A stretch of 64,000 nt of DNA. Source: Martinezella lusitana (GTDB taxonomy: Bacteria > Pseudomonadota > Alphaproteobacteria > Rhizobiales > Rhizobiaceae). Positions 8,798-19,596 of this stretch are shown here, one piece after another; the stretch's first letter is position 1; each line of letters begins with the position of its first letter. Location of the stretch: positions 124,001 to 188,000 of the forward strand of contig NZ_WUEY01000011.1 in the NCBI RefSeq assembly GCF_010668395.1. Reading direction: 5' to 3'. A program made the position numbers and the translations under genes. The notes below the pieces were generated by a model. That model did not search any database. It had not been told where the DNA came from and worked only from the letters and a program-made list of their open reading frames with translations.

Positions 8798-10219
8798 CTA
8801 GGACGCGATGAGCGAAAGCAGCGTCAGCTTGCCGAGGATGCGGTCGGCCAGCGCAATCGCCTGCGCACGCTGCTCGGTGATCGAGCTCGATTCCCAGGCA
8901 ACGCCCCTGAGCGGATGGCCGATCGCGCTGATGTTGCGGTGGACCCGCCCCTCCTCGGAGATGACATCGCCCTGCTCCGTGGCGTCGATGCCGAAGCCGG
9001 TGCTGTGCGGACGAACCTCTCCGCTTTCGAGCAGGTTTTTGACGAAGGGATCCGAAATGCGCCGCCAGTCGTGCAACTGATGGCCGCGGCAATCGATGAC
9101 GCCGCCAAAGGAATGGGCTTCGGTGCCGGATCGGGTTTTCAGCGTCGCGGCGATCAACCGGCCGGAGGGTTTCATCGAGAGCAATCGTGCGGGCTGGTGC
9201 CGGAGGCGGCCCTCGGTAACCGCATTGGAGACGGCGCGATAGCTCTCGGGCGCCGCGCGATGCGCCGTCACGTCCCAGAACGCGCGGAGATGGCGGGCAA
9301 ATCGCAATCTCTCCGCATCGCCGGCCCTCTGCCAGAGAGGCAGGATGTGCGGCCGGATGGCAAGCGGCAGCGCCTGCCAATCCTTGCCGGCGGCCGCCAA
9401 TGCGCGGCGCTCGGCCTTGACGACGGATAGCAGCGATCGTGCGGTGGTCGGCAGCGGTCCTTCAGCGAGAAAGTCGCGCTCCAGCGTTGCATTGCGCCGA
9501 TCTTCGATGAATTGGCCCCGTCTGGATATCACCCGATACTGGCCACGGAAGCCGCGGGCCTCCATGCTGGCGACGGCATCGACCATCGACAGGCTCGACC
9601 CGACGAGCAGGATCTCCTCGGCGTCGACAAGGCGATCCAGCGCGCCGCTATCCCATGGCGACGCGGCATAGGCCGCATGGGTCGCGACAGACGCCTCCCG
9701 CGCCGCAAGTTCGGGCTGGAAGACGCCGAGGGCAAGGATCACCTCATCCGCCTCGATGGTCTCTCCTTCGCTCGTCGTGATCGCAACTCTGTGCGGAGCG
9801 GAAACCAGCGTGGACGCCGAAGCCCTGACATGGCGGAATATCGATCCGGACCGTGCCGTCGAGATCGCTCGGCGCAGCTCGTCGCGAACGTAGGTTCCGT
9901 ACAGGTATCGCGGCGGAAAACTGGAGGCGATATCGGCAGGCGGCGTCCAGCCGTAGCGCGGCGCATGATCGCCGAGCCAGCGCACCAGATGCTCGGGCTC
10001 CTCCGGATGAAGCGAAAACGTGCTGGCCGGGCCGTTGACGAGATGAACGGTCTCGACCGTGCTGTAGGCGACCCCGCGTCCCAGCTCCTCGCGGGGCTCC
10101 AGTATCGTGATCGATAAAGGCACCTCGGTCCTGTCGAGCAGCTTGATCGCGGTCAGCGCACCGGCGAAGCCACCGCCGATGATGGCGATGGAGTGATGGG
10201 AATGCGGGTCTATGTGCAT
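8798..10219 (-). CDS. FAD/NAD(P)-binding protein (YdhS/COG4529-like)
   Basis: A 473-residue flavoprotein with an N-terminal Rossmann motif (IAIIGGGFAGALTAIKLL, about residues 11-28), the LGRGVAYST motif and a second nucleotide-binding segment, ILLVGSSLSMVDAVASM. This layout fits the FAD-NAD(P)-binding family related to YdhS, whose reaction is unknown to me. It follows the acyl-CoA dehydrogenase-like gene at 10223-11458 with 3 bp between them, so the two are co-transcribed and probably act on the same substrate. The start is the ATG at 10219. Confidence 0.85.
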   Translation of the reverse strand: MHIDPHSHHSIAIIGGGFAGALTAIKLLDRTEVPLSITILEPREELGRGVAYSTVETVHLVNGPASTFSLHPEEPEHLVRWLGDHAPRYGWTPPADIASSFPPRYLYGTYVRDELRRAISTARSGSIFRHVRASASTLVSAPHRVAITTSEGETIEADEVILALGVFQPELAAREASVATHAAYAASPWDSGALDRLVDAEEILLVGSSLSMVDAVASMEARGFRGQYRVISRRGQFIEDRRNATLERDFLAEGPLPTTARSLLSVVKAERRALAAAGKDWQALPLAIRPHILPLWQRAGDAERLRFARHLRAFWDVTAHRAAPESYRAVSNAVTEGRLRHQPARLLSMKPSGRLIAATLKTRSGTEAHSFGGVIDCRGHQLHDWRRISDPFVKNLLESGEVRPHSTGFGIDATEQGDVISEEGRVHRNISAIGHPLRGVAWESSSITEQRAQAIALADRILGKLTLLSLIAS

Positions 10220-10222
10220 GGC

Positions 10223-11458
10223 TCAGAAGACCTTGCCTTCTTCCAGATGCGTCGTGGTGCCGTTGATATAATAGTCGCCCACCACCCGCGCCTTGTGCAG
10301 CAGCGGATTGTGGTTGAGCACGGTGCGGATGTTGCGCCAATGGCGGTCGAGATTGAGATGGCGCGATGTCACCGAACCGCCCCCGAGCTCGAAGACATTG
10401 GTGGCGGCGGCAAGGGCAAGCTGGGAGGCGACGATCTGGGTGCGCGCCGTCGTCAGCGCACTCTCGACCAGGGCTGCTTCCAGCGCCTGGGGATCGTCGC
10501 CCGCGAAGGCCGCGGCCGTACGGTCGAGCGCGCGGGCGCTCTCGCGGATCAGCGTATCGACGGCGAAGGAGCCGGCGGCGATCTCGCCCAGTATCTTTTG
10601 CACGAAAGGATCGGCATCGGCTGTTTCGGCGGCACTGTGCGCCGCCGAACGCGCCTGCCTGCGCACATATTCCGTACCCTCGCTCAGCGCTCCGCGGACG
10701 GCGCCCGCCATCGAGGCGGCAAGGTGAAGCTGGCGTAGCGTCGATGTGTGCCTGCCGACCAGCGTGTTCAGCCCGCGCGTCGAAATCTCGTGCGGCAGGA
10801 CTTCGACGTCTTCGAGAAGCACACCGCCGCTTGCCGTCAGGCGCTGGCCCATGCCGTCCCAATCGTCGAGAATGGCGATCCCCTTGCGGTCCACCGGCAA
10901 CAAGACGCTGACGAGCTGGTCTTCATCGTTCTTGGCGCTGAAGGAGGCAAAATCGGCGAATGCCGTGCCTGTCGCGTACCATTTTCGACCGTTGAGGCGG
11001 TAACTTTCGCCGGATTTCGTCAGTCGGGTCGTCACCTCGCCCGGACGTTTCGTCCCCTGCTCCGTATGAGCGCCGCCGAAGAGTTTGCCGCCGAGAACGC
11101 GCGCAAGCTGCGTGCGATCGACGGCGCTGTTCGGATTGAGCAGCAGGGCCTCGGTGAAATTGAAGTGGCTCCGGAGCGCATGGGCCACATTGGAGTCGGC
11201 CGCGCCGAGCGCCATGATCATCTCGATATAGTCGAGCACCGATCCGCCCGGACCGCCAAGCGTCGTCGGTATGCGCAAGGCGCCAAGACCCGTCTCCTTG
11301 AACAGCCGAAAGGCCTCATGCGGAAGCTCGCGCTCAAGATCTCGCCGCGCCGCCCCTTTTGCGATCTGCACCGCCAGGTCCGGTATTCGGGCAAGCAGCG
11401 TCGCGCGATCGGTTTCGACGGGAGCGGAGGGTACGGCTGATGAAGCTATGATGGGCAT
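10223..11458 (-). CDS. Acyl-CoA dehydrogenase-fold flavin monooxygenase (SfnB/DszC type)
   Basis: A 411-residue member of the acyl-CoA dehydrogenase superfamily. It shows GALRIPTTLGGPGGS near residue 60, DDWDGMGQRLTASGG near 215 and a C-terminal FELGGGSVTSRHLNLDRHWRN. It is more divergent from the pair at 1 and 2376 than they are from each other and resembles SfnB-like proteins of sulfur acquisition. It is the first gene of a two-gene minus-strand unit with the FAD protein. The terminator at 11488-11511 separates it from the aldo/keto reductase upstream, so it must have its own promoter in a short gap. Confidence 0.85.
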   Translation of the reverse strand: MPIIASSAVPSAPVETDRATLLARIPDLAVQIAKGAARRDLERELPHEAFRLFKETGLGALRIPTTLGGPGGSVLDYIEMIMALGAADSNVAHALRSHFNFTEALLLNPNSAVDRTQLARVLGGKLFGGAHTEQGTKRPGEVTTRLTKSGESYRLNGRKWYATGTAFADFASFSAKNDEDQLVSVLLPVDRKGIAILDDWDGMGQRLTASGGVLLEDVEVLPHEISTRGLNTLVGRHTSTLRQLHLAASMAGAVRGALSEGTEYVRRQARSAAHSAAETADADPFVQKILGEIAAGSFAVDTLIRESARALDRTAAAFAGDDPQALEAALVESALTTARTQIVASQLALAAATNVFELGGGSVTSRHLNLDRHWRNIRTVLNHNPLLHKARVVGDYYINGTTTHLEEGKVF

Positions 11459-11487
11459 GAACGGTTCTTTTCGCGCCGGAAGGAAAG

Positions 11488-11511
11488 AAGGCCCCGCTCC
11501 AGCAGGGCCTT
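11488..11511 (-). terminator. Terminator after the dpp-aldo/keto reductase operon
   Basis: On the minus strand AAGGCCC pairs with GGGCCTT with inner GCT/AGC pairing, followed by a pyrimidine-rich CTTTCCTT. It lies 12 bp after the stop of the aldo/keto reductase gene. Confidence 0.75.
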
Positions 11512-11522
11512 GGGCTTGGCGA

Positions 11523-12581
11523 CTAGGCTACGGCGCGGGCGAGCGGCACGACGTTTTCAGCATCGCCGGCGGCACTGACGGGAACGCGGCCCTCGACCGG
11601 ATGGCTGGGGTCGTTGAAGCCCGGGGTCGAGGGATGGCCCGTCGTCACCAGGCGATCGACCAGGGCTTCGTCCTCGGCATTGAGCTTGACGTCGAGGGCA
11701 CGTAGATAGCTGTCCCAATGCTCTTCCGTGCGCGGACCGGTGATCGCGGAGGTGATCAGCCTGTTGTTCAGCACCCAGGCGATCGCAAACTCTGTCGGCG
11801 TCACCTTCCGGGCGGCGGCGTGGGCGGCGATTTCCTTGGCGATGGCGATCGATTCCGGCCTCCATTCGGTTTCGAGAATGCGCTTATCGCCACGGCCGGC
11901 GCGGGTATCGGCCGCGGGCTCCTTACCCGGCTCGTATTTTCCGGTCAGCACGCCGCGCGCCAGCGGCGAATAGGACACGACGCCGAGGCCGTAATGGTAG
12001 GCGGCCGGAAGCTGCTCGGCTTCGGCCGTGCGGTTGACGATGTTGTAGAGCGGTTGGCTTGCGACCGGGCGATCGATGCCGAGCTGATCGGCCAGATGGG
12101 CGATCTCGGCGATACGCCAGCCGCGGAAGTTCGACACGCCGAAATAGCGCAGCTTGCCCGCGCGGACGAGATCGGCAATCGCACGCACCGGCTCTTCGAG
12201 CGGCGCGTCGAAGACGGCACGGTGGAAATAAAGGATATCGATGTAGTCGGTGTTGAGACGGCGCAGCGAGTTCTCGACGGTCTCGATCACCCATTTGCGC
12301 GAATGACCGCCGAGATTGGGACCCTTCTTGTGGGAGTTGACGAACTTCGTCGCCAGAACCCAGTGGTCGCGGTGCGCCTTGATGCCACGGCCGACCACCT
12401 CTTCCGACTTGCCGTCATGATAGACGTCGGCGGTGTCGACGAAATTGATCCCCTGGTCGCGCGCCTTGTCGATGATGCGGAATGCGACGTCGTCGGGCGT
12501 CGGGCCGCCGAACATCATGGTTCCAAGGGTGAGAGGCGATACCTTCAGCGCGCTGCGCCCGAGATAGCGATAGTCGACCAT
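11523..12581 (-). CDS. Aldo/keto reductase
   Basis: A 352-residue aldo/keto reductase with the tetrad context intact: FVDTADVYHDGKSEEVVG (Asp and catalytic Tyr), LATKF (Lys) and ILYFHR (His). GVSNFRGW completes the barrel signature. It reduces aldehydes or ketones with NADPH in the cytosol; the substrate is unknown. I use the ATG at 12581 (MVDYRYLGRS), the normal start for the family, rather than the ATG six codons upstream that overlaps the ATPase gene. It is the last gene of the dppBCDF operon, so its substrate is probably linked to the imported compound. Confidence 0.9.
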   Translation of the reverse strand: MVDYRYLGRSALKVSPLTLGTMMFGGPTPDDVAFRIIDKARDQGINFVDTADVYHDGKSEEVVGRGIKAHRDHWVLATKFVNSHKKGPNLGGHSRKWVIETVENSLRRLNTDYIDILYFHRAVFDAPLEEPVRAIADLVRAGKLRYFGVSNFRGWRIAEIAHLADQLGIDRPVASQPLYNIVNRTAEAEQLPAAYHYGLGVVSYSPLARGVLTGKYEPGKEPAADTRAGRGDKRILETEWRPESIAIAKEIAAHAAARKVTPTEFAIAWVLNNRLITSAITGPRTEEHWDSYLRALDVKLNAEDEALVDRLVTTGHPSTPGFNDPSHPVEGRVPVSAAGDAENVVPLARAVA

Positions 12582-12595
12582 GTCATTTCTCCATT

Positions 12596-14503
<1,908 letters not shown>

Positions 14504-14504
<1 letters not shown>

Positions 14505-15505
14505 CAGCGCTCCTCCGAGAAGCGGGGATTGAGCGCATCGTTCAGACCGTCGCCGATGAGGTTGAGCGCAAGCACGGTGAAGACGATGGCAAGTCCGGGC
14601 AAGGCGGTGAGATACCAGGCCGTGCGGATGACGTCACGACCCGAGCCGATCATCGACCCCCAGGAGACGCGATTGGGATCGCCGAGCCCCATGAAGGACA
14701 GCGCCGATTCCATCAGGATCGCGCTCGCCACCATGACGGAAGACGTCACGATCAAAGGCGGCAAAGCATTCGGCAGGATCTCGCGAAAGATGATGCGGGA
14801 ATGGCCGAAGCCGAGGCTGCGGGCGGCAAGAACATAGTCCTTTTCCCGTATCGCGCGGAATTCGGCGCGCGTCAGGCGCGCAACCGTCGGCCAGCTGACG
14901 ATGGCAATCGCAATCGTCACCGTCGACGTGGTCGGCTGTGCGATTGCGACCAGCACCACGAGAAGGACGAAGCTCGGTATGGTCTGGAAAATCTCGATGA
15001 GCTTGACCAAGAGATCATCGACCACCCCGCCGAAATAGCCGGCAAGCGCCCCGATCGTGACACCGGCGCCAAGTCCGAGAAGCGTTGCGGCTATGCCGAC
15101 GGTCAGCGAGATCTGGGCACCATGCAGGATGCCCGCCAGCACATCGCGCCCCATGGAATCCGTGCCCAGCGGATAGGCTGCGTTCTGGCCCGGCCAGAGG
15201 AAGGGCCGCGCCACCATCTCCAGCGGATCGCCGGGATAAAGTACCGGCGCGAGCAGAGCCGCAAGCACGATGCCGGCAAGGACCGCAAGGCCGAAGAGCG
15301 CATTGGGATTGGCAAGAAAGATCCTCAGCTCCCGCCTGCGTCCCTGCCAGCGCCCGCCCGACACGGCTGTCGTGCGGGCATCGGGCGCGTGAATATGGGT
15401 CCACCGACGCTCCACGACCGGCTCCGGCTTTGCGTCCGTCCCGGACGCTTCGGAGCTGAAATCACGCTCTTCATCCGCATAGACCTTGAGCTCTTGCGCT
15501 TTCAT
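14504..15505 (-). CDS. dppC: Peptide-type ABC transporter permease (DppC-like)
   Basis: A 333-residue inner-membrane permease. It has a longer cytosolic N-terminus (about 75 residues) before the first membrane segment, as DppC proteins do, and the EAA loop ARSLGFGHSRIIFREILPN near residue 225. LGTDSMGRDV and SFMGLGDP are family landmarks. It overlaps both neighbours by four bases. Confidence 0.92.
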
Positions 15506-16491
15506 CGGCTTGCTCCGATCCGAGGGTCGAGCCAGGCTTGCAGGATATCGACAGCGGCATTGGCGATGATGACGAGGAATGACGAAAGAAGCAGAATGCC
15601 GAGCAGAACGCTGAAATCGCGGGCCATCACCGCCTCGAAGGCCAACCGTCCGAGGCCGGGCCAGCTATAGACGGTTTCGACGACGACGGCCCCGCCAAGC
15701 ATGCCGCCGAAATGCATGCCGGCCATGGTGGTGATCGGGATCAGCGCGTTGCGCAGCACATGCCGGGTCGTCAGGATGAAGGGTGAGACGCCCTTCGCCC
15801 GGGCGGTGCGCACGAAATCCTGCGACTTGACCTCCAGCATCGCTGCCCGGGTCAATCTGGCGTAGATGGCGAGATAGAACAAGGCGAGCGAAACTGCCGG
15901 CAGCACCATGTAGCGTATCCGGTCGAGCAGCGCCGGCAATCCGGTCAGCCGCGAGCCGATGGTGCTGTCGCCGCCGCTCGGCAGCCATCCGAGCTTGACG
16001 GAAAACAGGAGGATCAGCATCAGCCCGATCCAGAAACCGGGAATGGAATAGAAGAGCAGCGAAACGATCGAGATCAGCCGGTCCGGCAGCCGGCCGGCGA
16101 AGCTGGCCATCAGCGATCCAAGCGTCAGGCCGATCACGATGGCGAAGATAAGCGCCGCCAGCATCAGCGTCAGGGTGCCGGGCAATCGTTGCCCGATCAG
16201 ATCGGCCACCGGCATGCCGTAGCGCGGCGAAAAGCCGAGGCTGAAATGCGCAAGATTGTTCAGGTAGTTCGCAAGCTGCACGAGGATGGGATTGTCCAGG
16301 CCGAAGCGTTCGCGCAGCGCCGCCATCGTCTCGACCGTCGCCGAGCCGGCTTCGGCCGCCATGACATCCGCCGCATCGCCCGGCGCCAGCTTCAGCAGGA
16401 AGAAGTTCAGGATGACGATGCCGAGCACCGTCGGCACCGCCTGAATGGCCGTCCGGCGTAGCGTTCGTCCTATCCGCATGTAAGCCGACAT
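15502..16491 (-). CDS. dppB: Peptide-type ABC transporter permease (DppB-like)
   Basis: A 329-residue permease with the DppB N-terminus (RRTAIQAVPTVLGIVILNFFLLKL in two adjoining stretches), the RFGLDNPILVQ motif, and the EAA loop ARAKGVSPFILTTRHVLRN. It is the first gene of the minus-strand operon dppBCDF plus aldo/keto reductase, divergent from the solute-binding protein gene at 16780, which is probably one of its partners. Confidence 0.92.
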   Translation of the reverse strand: MSAYMRIGRTLRRTAIQAVPTVLGIVILNFFLLKLAPGDAADVMAAEAGSATVETMAALRERFGLDNPILVQLANYLNNLAHFSLGFSPRYGMPVADLIGQRLPGTLTLMLAALIFAIVIGLTLGSLMASFAGRLPDRLISIVSLLFYSIPGFWIGLMLILLFSVKLGWLPSGGDSTIGSRLTGLPALLDRIRYMVLPAVSLALFYLAIYARLTRAAMLEVKSQDFVRTARAKGVSPFILTTRHVLRNALIPITTMAGMHFGGMLGGAVVVETVYSWPGLGRLAFEAVMARDFSVLLGILLLSSFLVIIANAAVDILQAWLDPRIGASR

Positions 16492-16541
16492 CGAGACTCC
16501 CCGGCAGCGTCACGGAAATTCCAATCGCTGCATCGCAATAG

Positions 16542-16566
16542 TAGTTGACTAAATCTGTAGGTTTTG
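16542..16566. promoter_or_regulatory. Possible LysR-type box, copy 3 (weak)
   Basis: TAGTTGAC followed by AAATCTGTAG and TTTTG partly matches the elements at 6924 and 23648 if one base is gapped. It sits 51 bp before the dppB start and 214 bp before the solute-binding protein start. Confidence 0.3.
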
Positions 16567-16779
16567 TCAAATCCGTATTGGTAGATATTTCCAGAATTTA
16601 TCGATTGGTCGGCAAAGTTTGGAATAAATGTGCGACGTATCGATACAAACGAGTTTTCCGTACTAAAAATCGAACTTTCGGGGACAAAGGAACCTACGGG
16701 AGCCGCTCTCGTCGAAAAGATAAAACCAGCCGCCGCTCGTAAGTCGCAGCACGGCCCCAGACATGCGAGGCAACCTCAG

Positions 16780-18384
16780 ATGACCAGACTTCCAGCAACT
16801 ACACGGCGTGGTTTCCTGCTTTCGTCCGCAGCCTTCGGCGCGCTCGTCATGACGGGAACGGCGGGCTATACGGCTCCATCCAAGGGCGGCACGGCAACCC
16901 TGCTGCTTTCGGCCGAACCGCCGGTTCTGACGACGATCGCCCACACGGCTTTCAATTCGGTCTACGTGTCGCCGAAGGTGACCGAGGGTCTGCTGACCTA
17001 CGATTTCGACCTCAACCCGCAGCCGCTGCTCGCCACGCGGTGGACTGTCAGCGACGATGGACTGCGCTACACGTTCAAGCTGCGCGACGGAGTCAAATGG
17101 CATGACGGAAAACCCTTCGGCGCCGATGACGTGGCCTTTTCGATCAAGACGCTGAAGGATGTTCACCCGCGCGGGCGCAACACGTTTCTCAATCTCGTCG
17201 ATATCGAAACGCCCGATCCCTTGACGGCGGTACTCGTCCTTTCCAAACCGGCGCCCTATCTCATCACCGCGCTCGCGGCTTCCGAATCTCCCATTGTTCC
17301 GCGCCATCTCTACGAGGGCACGAAGGTCGCGGAAAATCCGGTCAATCTCGCGCCTGTGGGCACCGGGCCGTTCAGGTTCAAGGAATGGGTGCGTGGCAGC
17401 CATATCGTCTATGAGCGCAATCCCGACTATTGGGACCAGCCCCGCCCCTATCTCGACCAGCTAATCGTTCGTTTCATTCCCGATGCCGCGGCGCGCTCCA
17501 TCGCGATCGAAACCGGGGAGATCGATCTGGCGCCATCGACGCCCGTCCCGCTCAGCGATCTCGAACGCTTCAAGAGCGTGGATGGCCTCGCCTTCGAAAC
17601 CCGCGGCTATCAATATTCCAACGGCGTCAGCCGCATCGAGTTCAACCTCGAAAAGCCGGCCTTCAAGGATGTCCGGGTCCGCCGCGCCTTTGCGCATGTC
17701 ATCGACCGGAAGGTGATCCGCAACACGATCAACTATGGTTACGGCGAACCGATCCCCGGCCCCATCAACCCCAACCTGACGAAATGGTACGTCGCCGACC
17801 TGAAGACATATCCGATCGACCTCGCCGCGGCGGAGAAGCTGCTGGACGAAGCCGGCCATCCACGCGGCTCGGACGGCGTGCGCCTGCGCCTCAACCTCGA
17901 CTACGTGCCGAGCGGAGAAAGCTATAGCCGCGGCTCGGAGTATATCCGCCAGGCGCTCGCCAAGGTCGGCGTCGAGGTGACGGTGCGCAGCCAGGACTTT
18001 GCGACCTATACCAAGCGCATCTATACCGATCGCGACTTCGATTTCGCCTTCGAGGGGATGAGCAATCTCTTCGACCCGACCGTCGGCGTGCAGCGGCTCT
18101 ACTGGAGCAAGAATTTCCAGCCGGGTGTGCCCTTCTCCAATGGCTCGGCCTACAACAATCCCAAGGTCGATGATCTGCTTGAAGCCGCCGCGATCGAGGT
18201 GGACGCAAAGAAGCGCGTCGAGCAATGGCGTGAGATCCAGGAGATCCTCGTCGACGACCTGCCGGCGCTCGACATCGTCAGCCAGCCGGAACTGACCATC
18301 TACAACAAGCGCATCGCCGACCACACGCTCGGCGGCGAAGGCATCTCCGGCAGCCTCGCCTACGCCTATCTCGCAACCGCCTGA
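16780..18384 (+). CDS. ABC transporter substrate-binding protein, family 5, Tat-exported
   Basis: A 534-residue family 5 binding protein starting MTRLPATTRRGFLLSS, with a twin-arginine motif and hydrophobic stretch. Landmarks are LRDGVKWHDGKPFGADDV, GTGPFRFKEW and YERNPDYWD. An in-frame extension to 16630 exists but has no signal-peptide logic, so the ATG at 16780 is used. It heads the plus-strand operon 16780-21798 and is divergent from dppB, making it the natural partner of the DppBCDF importer. Its gene is followed 22 bp later by an SsuD/SfnG-like monooxygenase. Confidence 0.9.
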   Translation: MTRLPATTRRGFLLSSAAFGALVMTGTAGYTAPSKGGTATLLLSAEPPVLTTIAHTAFNSVYVSPKVTEGLLTYDFDLNPQPLLATRWTVSDDGLRYTFKLRDGVKWHDGKPFGADDVAFSIKTLKDVHPRGRNTFLNLVDIETPDPLTAVLVLSKPAPYLITALAASESPIVPRHLYEGTKVAENPVNLAPVGTGPFRFKEWVRGSHIVYERNPDYWDQPRPYLDQLIVRFIPDAAARSIAIETGEIDLAPSTPVPLSDLERFKSVDGLAFETRGYQYSNGVSRIEFNLEKPAFKDVRVRRAFAHVIDRKVIRNTINYGYGEPIPGPINPNLTKWYVADLKTYPIDLAAAEKLLDEAGHPRGSDGVRLRLNLDYVPSGESYSRGSEYIRQALAKVGVEVTVRSQDFATYTKRIYTDRDFDFAFEGMSNLFDPTVGVQRLYWSKNFQPGVPFSNGSAYNNPKVDDLLEAAAIEVDAKKRVEQWREIQEILVDDLPALDIVSQPELTIYNKRIADHTLGGEGISGSLAYAYLATA

Positions 18385-18406
18385 AGCATAGAAAGCAGGG
18401 AATGCC

Positions 18407-19585
18407 ATGTCTATTCAGCACCTGCCCGGCTCCATCGTGGGCCTGCCGAAATTCGCCGCGCCGACCGATTTTGCCGATAGCCCGCTGTCGCAGGCCCTGA
18501 AGCAGCCCGTGCTTCTCGGCCTCTTCCTGCCGATCCAGGCCGGCGGCTGGACGCAATCGACGCTCGAACGCTCCACCGACTGGCGCTTCGACTACAACAA
18601 GGCGCTGACACTGCGCGCCGAGGAGCTTGGCTTCGATCTGGTGTTCGCACTGTCGCAATGGCTTCCCAAGGGCGGCTATGGCGGCGTCTTCAACGGACAG
18701 GCGCTCGACAGCTTCGTCTCGACCGCCGCCTTGGCCGCCCTCACGAAGAAGATCATGCTCATTTCCACGATGCATGTTCTCTACGGACCATGGCATCCCC
18801 TGCATCTCGCCAAATTCGGCGCCACGCTCGACCACATCACCGGCGGCCGCTGGGGCATCAATGTCGTCACCGGCCACAGGGCGGTCGAACACGAAATGTT
18901 CGGCTGGCCGCGCATCGAGCATGACAAGCGCTATGAGCTTGCGGCGGAATTTCTCGAGGTCGTGCAGCGGCTGTGGAGCGACGATGAGAATTATTCCTTC
19001 GAGGGCGAGAGCAGCTGGAAGCTCGGCGGCGGCTTCGTCACGCCGAAGCCGAATTTCGGCCGGCCGATCCTGGTGAATGCCACCGGTTCGGATGCCGGCA
19101 TCGCCTTCGCCGCCCGCTACTCCGATATCGTCTTCATCACCAGCCCGACCGGGGCGGATATCGACAGCGCCCTTGCCTCCCTGCCGGCCCACACGAAGAG
19201 GGTGAAGGACGCCGCCGCCGATGTCGGCCGCACCGTACGCACCCTGCTCAATCCGATGGTCATTTGTCGGCCGACCGAGAAGGAGGCATGGGAACTGGCG
19301 GACCGGATCGTCGCCCATGCCGACCAACGCTCTCCGCAGGGCTTCCAGTCGCTGAGCTCCGACGCCCAGGCATGGAAGGGCCGCGACCCGCAGGATCCCT
19401 ACCGCTTCGTCGGCGGCAACATCCGCGTCATCGGCTCGCCGGAACAGGTGGTCGACCAGTTCGTCAAGCTCAAGGCGGCCGGCGTCGACGGCCTTCAGCT
19501 CAGCTTCTTCGACTTCCGCGACGACCTCGAATTCTTCGGCACGAACGTCCTGCCGCTGATGAAACAAGCCGGCCTGCGCCACTGA
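18407..19585 (+). CDS. LLM-class flavin-dependent monooxygenase (SsuD/SfnG-like)
   Basis: A 392-residue luciferase-like monooxygenase from the alkanesulfonate/dimethylsulfone monooxygenase branch rather than the NtaA branch. The motifs ERSTDWRFDYN, LDHITGGRWGINVVTGH and a C-terminal EFFGTNVLPLMKQ match the SfnG/SsuD pattern as I remember it. Such enzymes release sulfite or sulfinate from sulfones or sulfonates using FMNH2 and O2. It sits directly before a DszB-like desulfinase gene (11 bp gap), which would act on a sulfinate product. GCAGGGAATGCC places a weak Shine-Dalgarno before the ATG at 18407. Confidence 0.88.
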   Translation: MSIQHLPGSIVGLPKFAAPTDFADSPLSQALKQPVLLGLFLPIQAGGWTQSTLERSTDWRFDYNKALTLRAEELGFDLVFALSQWLPKGGYGGVFNGQALDSFVSTAALAALTKKIMLISTMHVLYGPWHPLHLAKFGATLDHITGGRWGINVVTGHRAVEHEMFGWPRIEHDKRYELAAEFLEVVQRLWSDDENYSFEGESSWKLGGGFVTPKPNFGRPILVNATGSDAGIAFAARYSDIVFITSPTGADIDSALASLPAHTKRVKDAAADVGRTVRTLLNPMVICRPTEKEAWELADRIVAHADQRSPQGFQSLSSDAQAWKGRDPQDPYRFVGGNIRVIGSPEQVVDQFVKLKAAGVDGLQLSFFDFRDDLEFFGTNVLPLMKQAGLRH

Positions 19586-19596
19586 AAGGAACGACC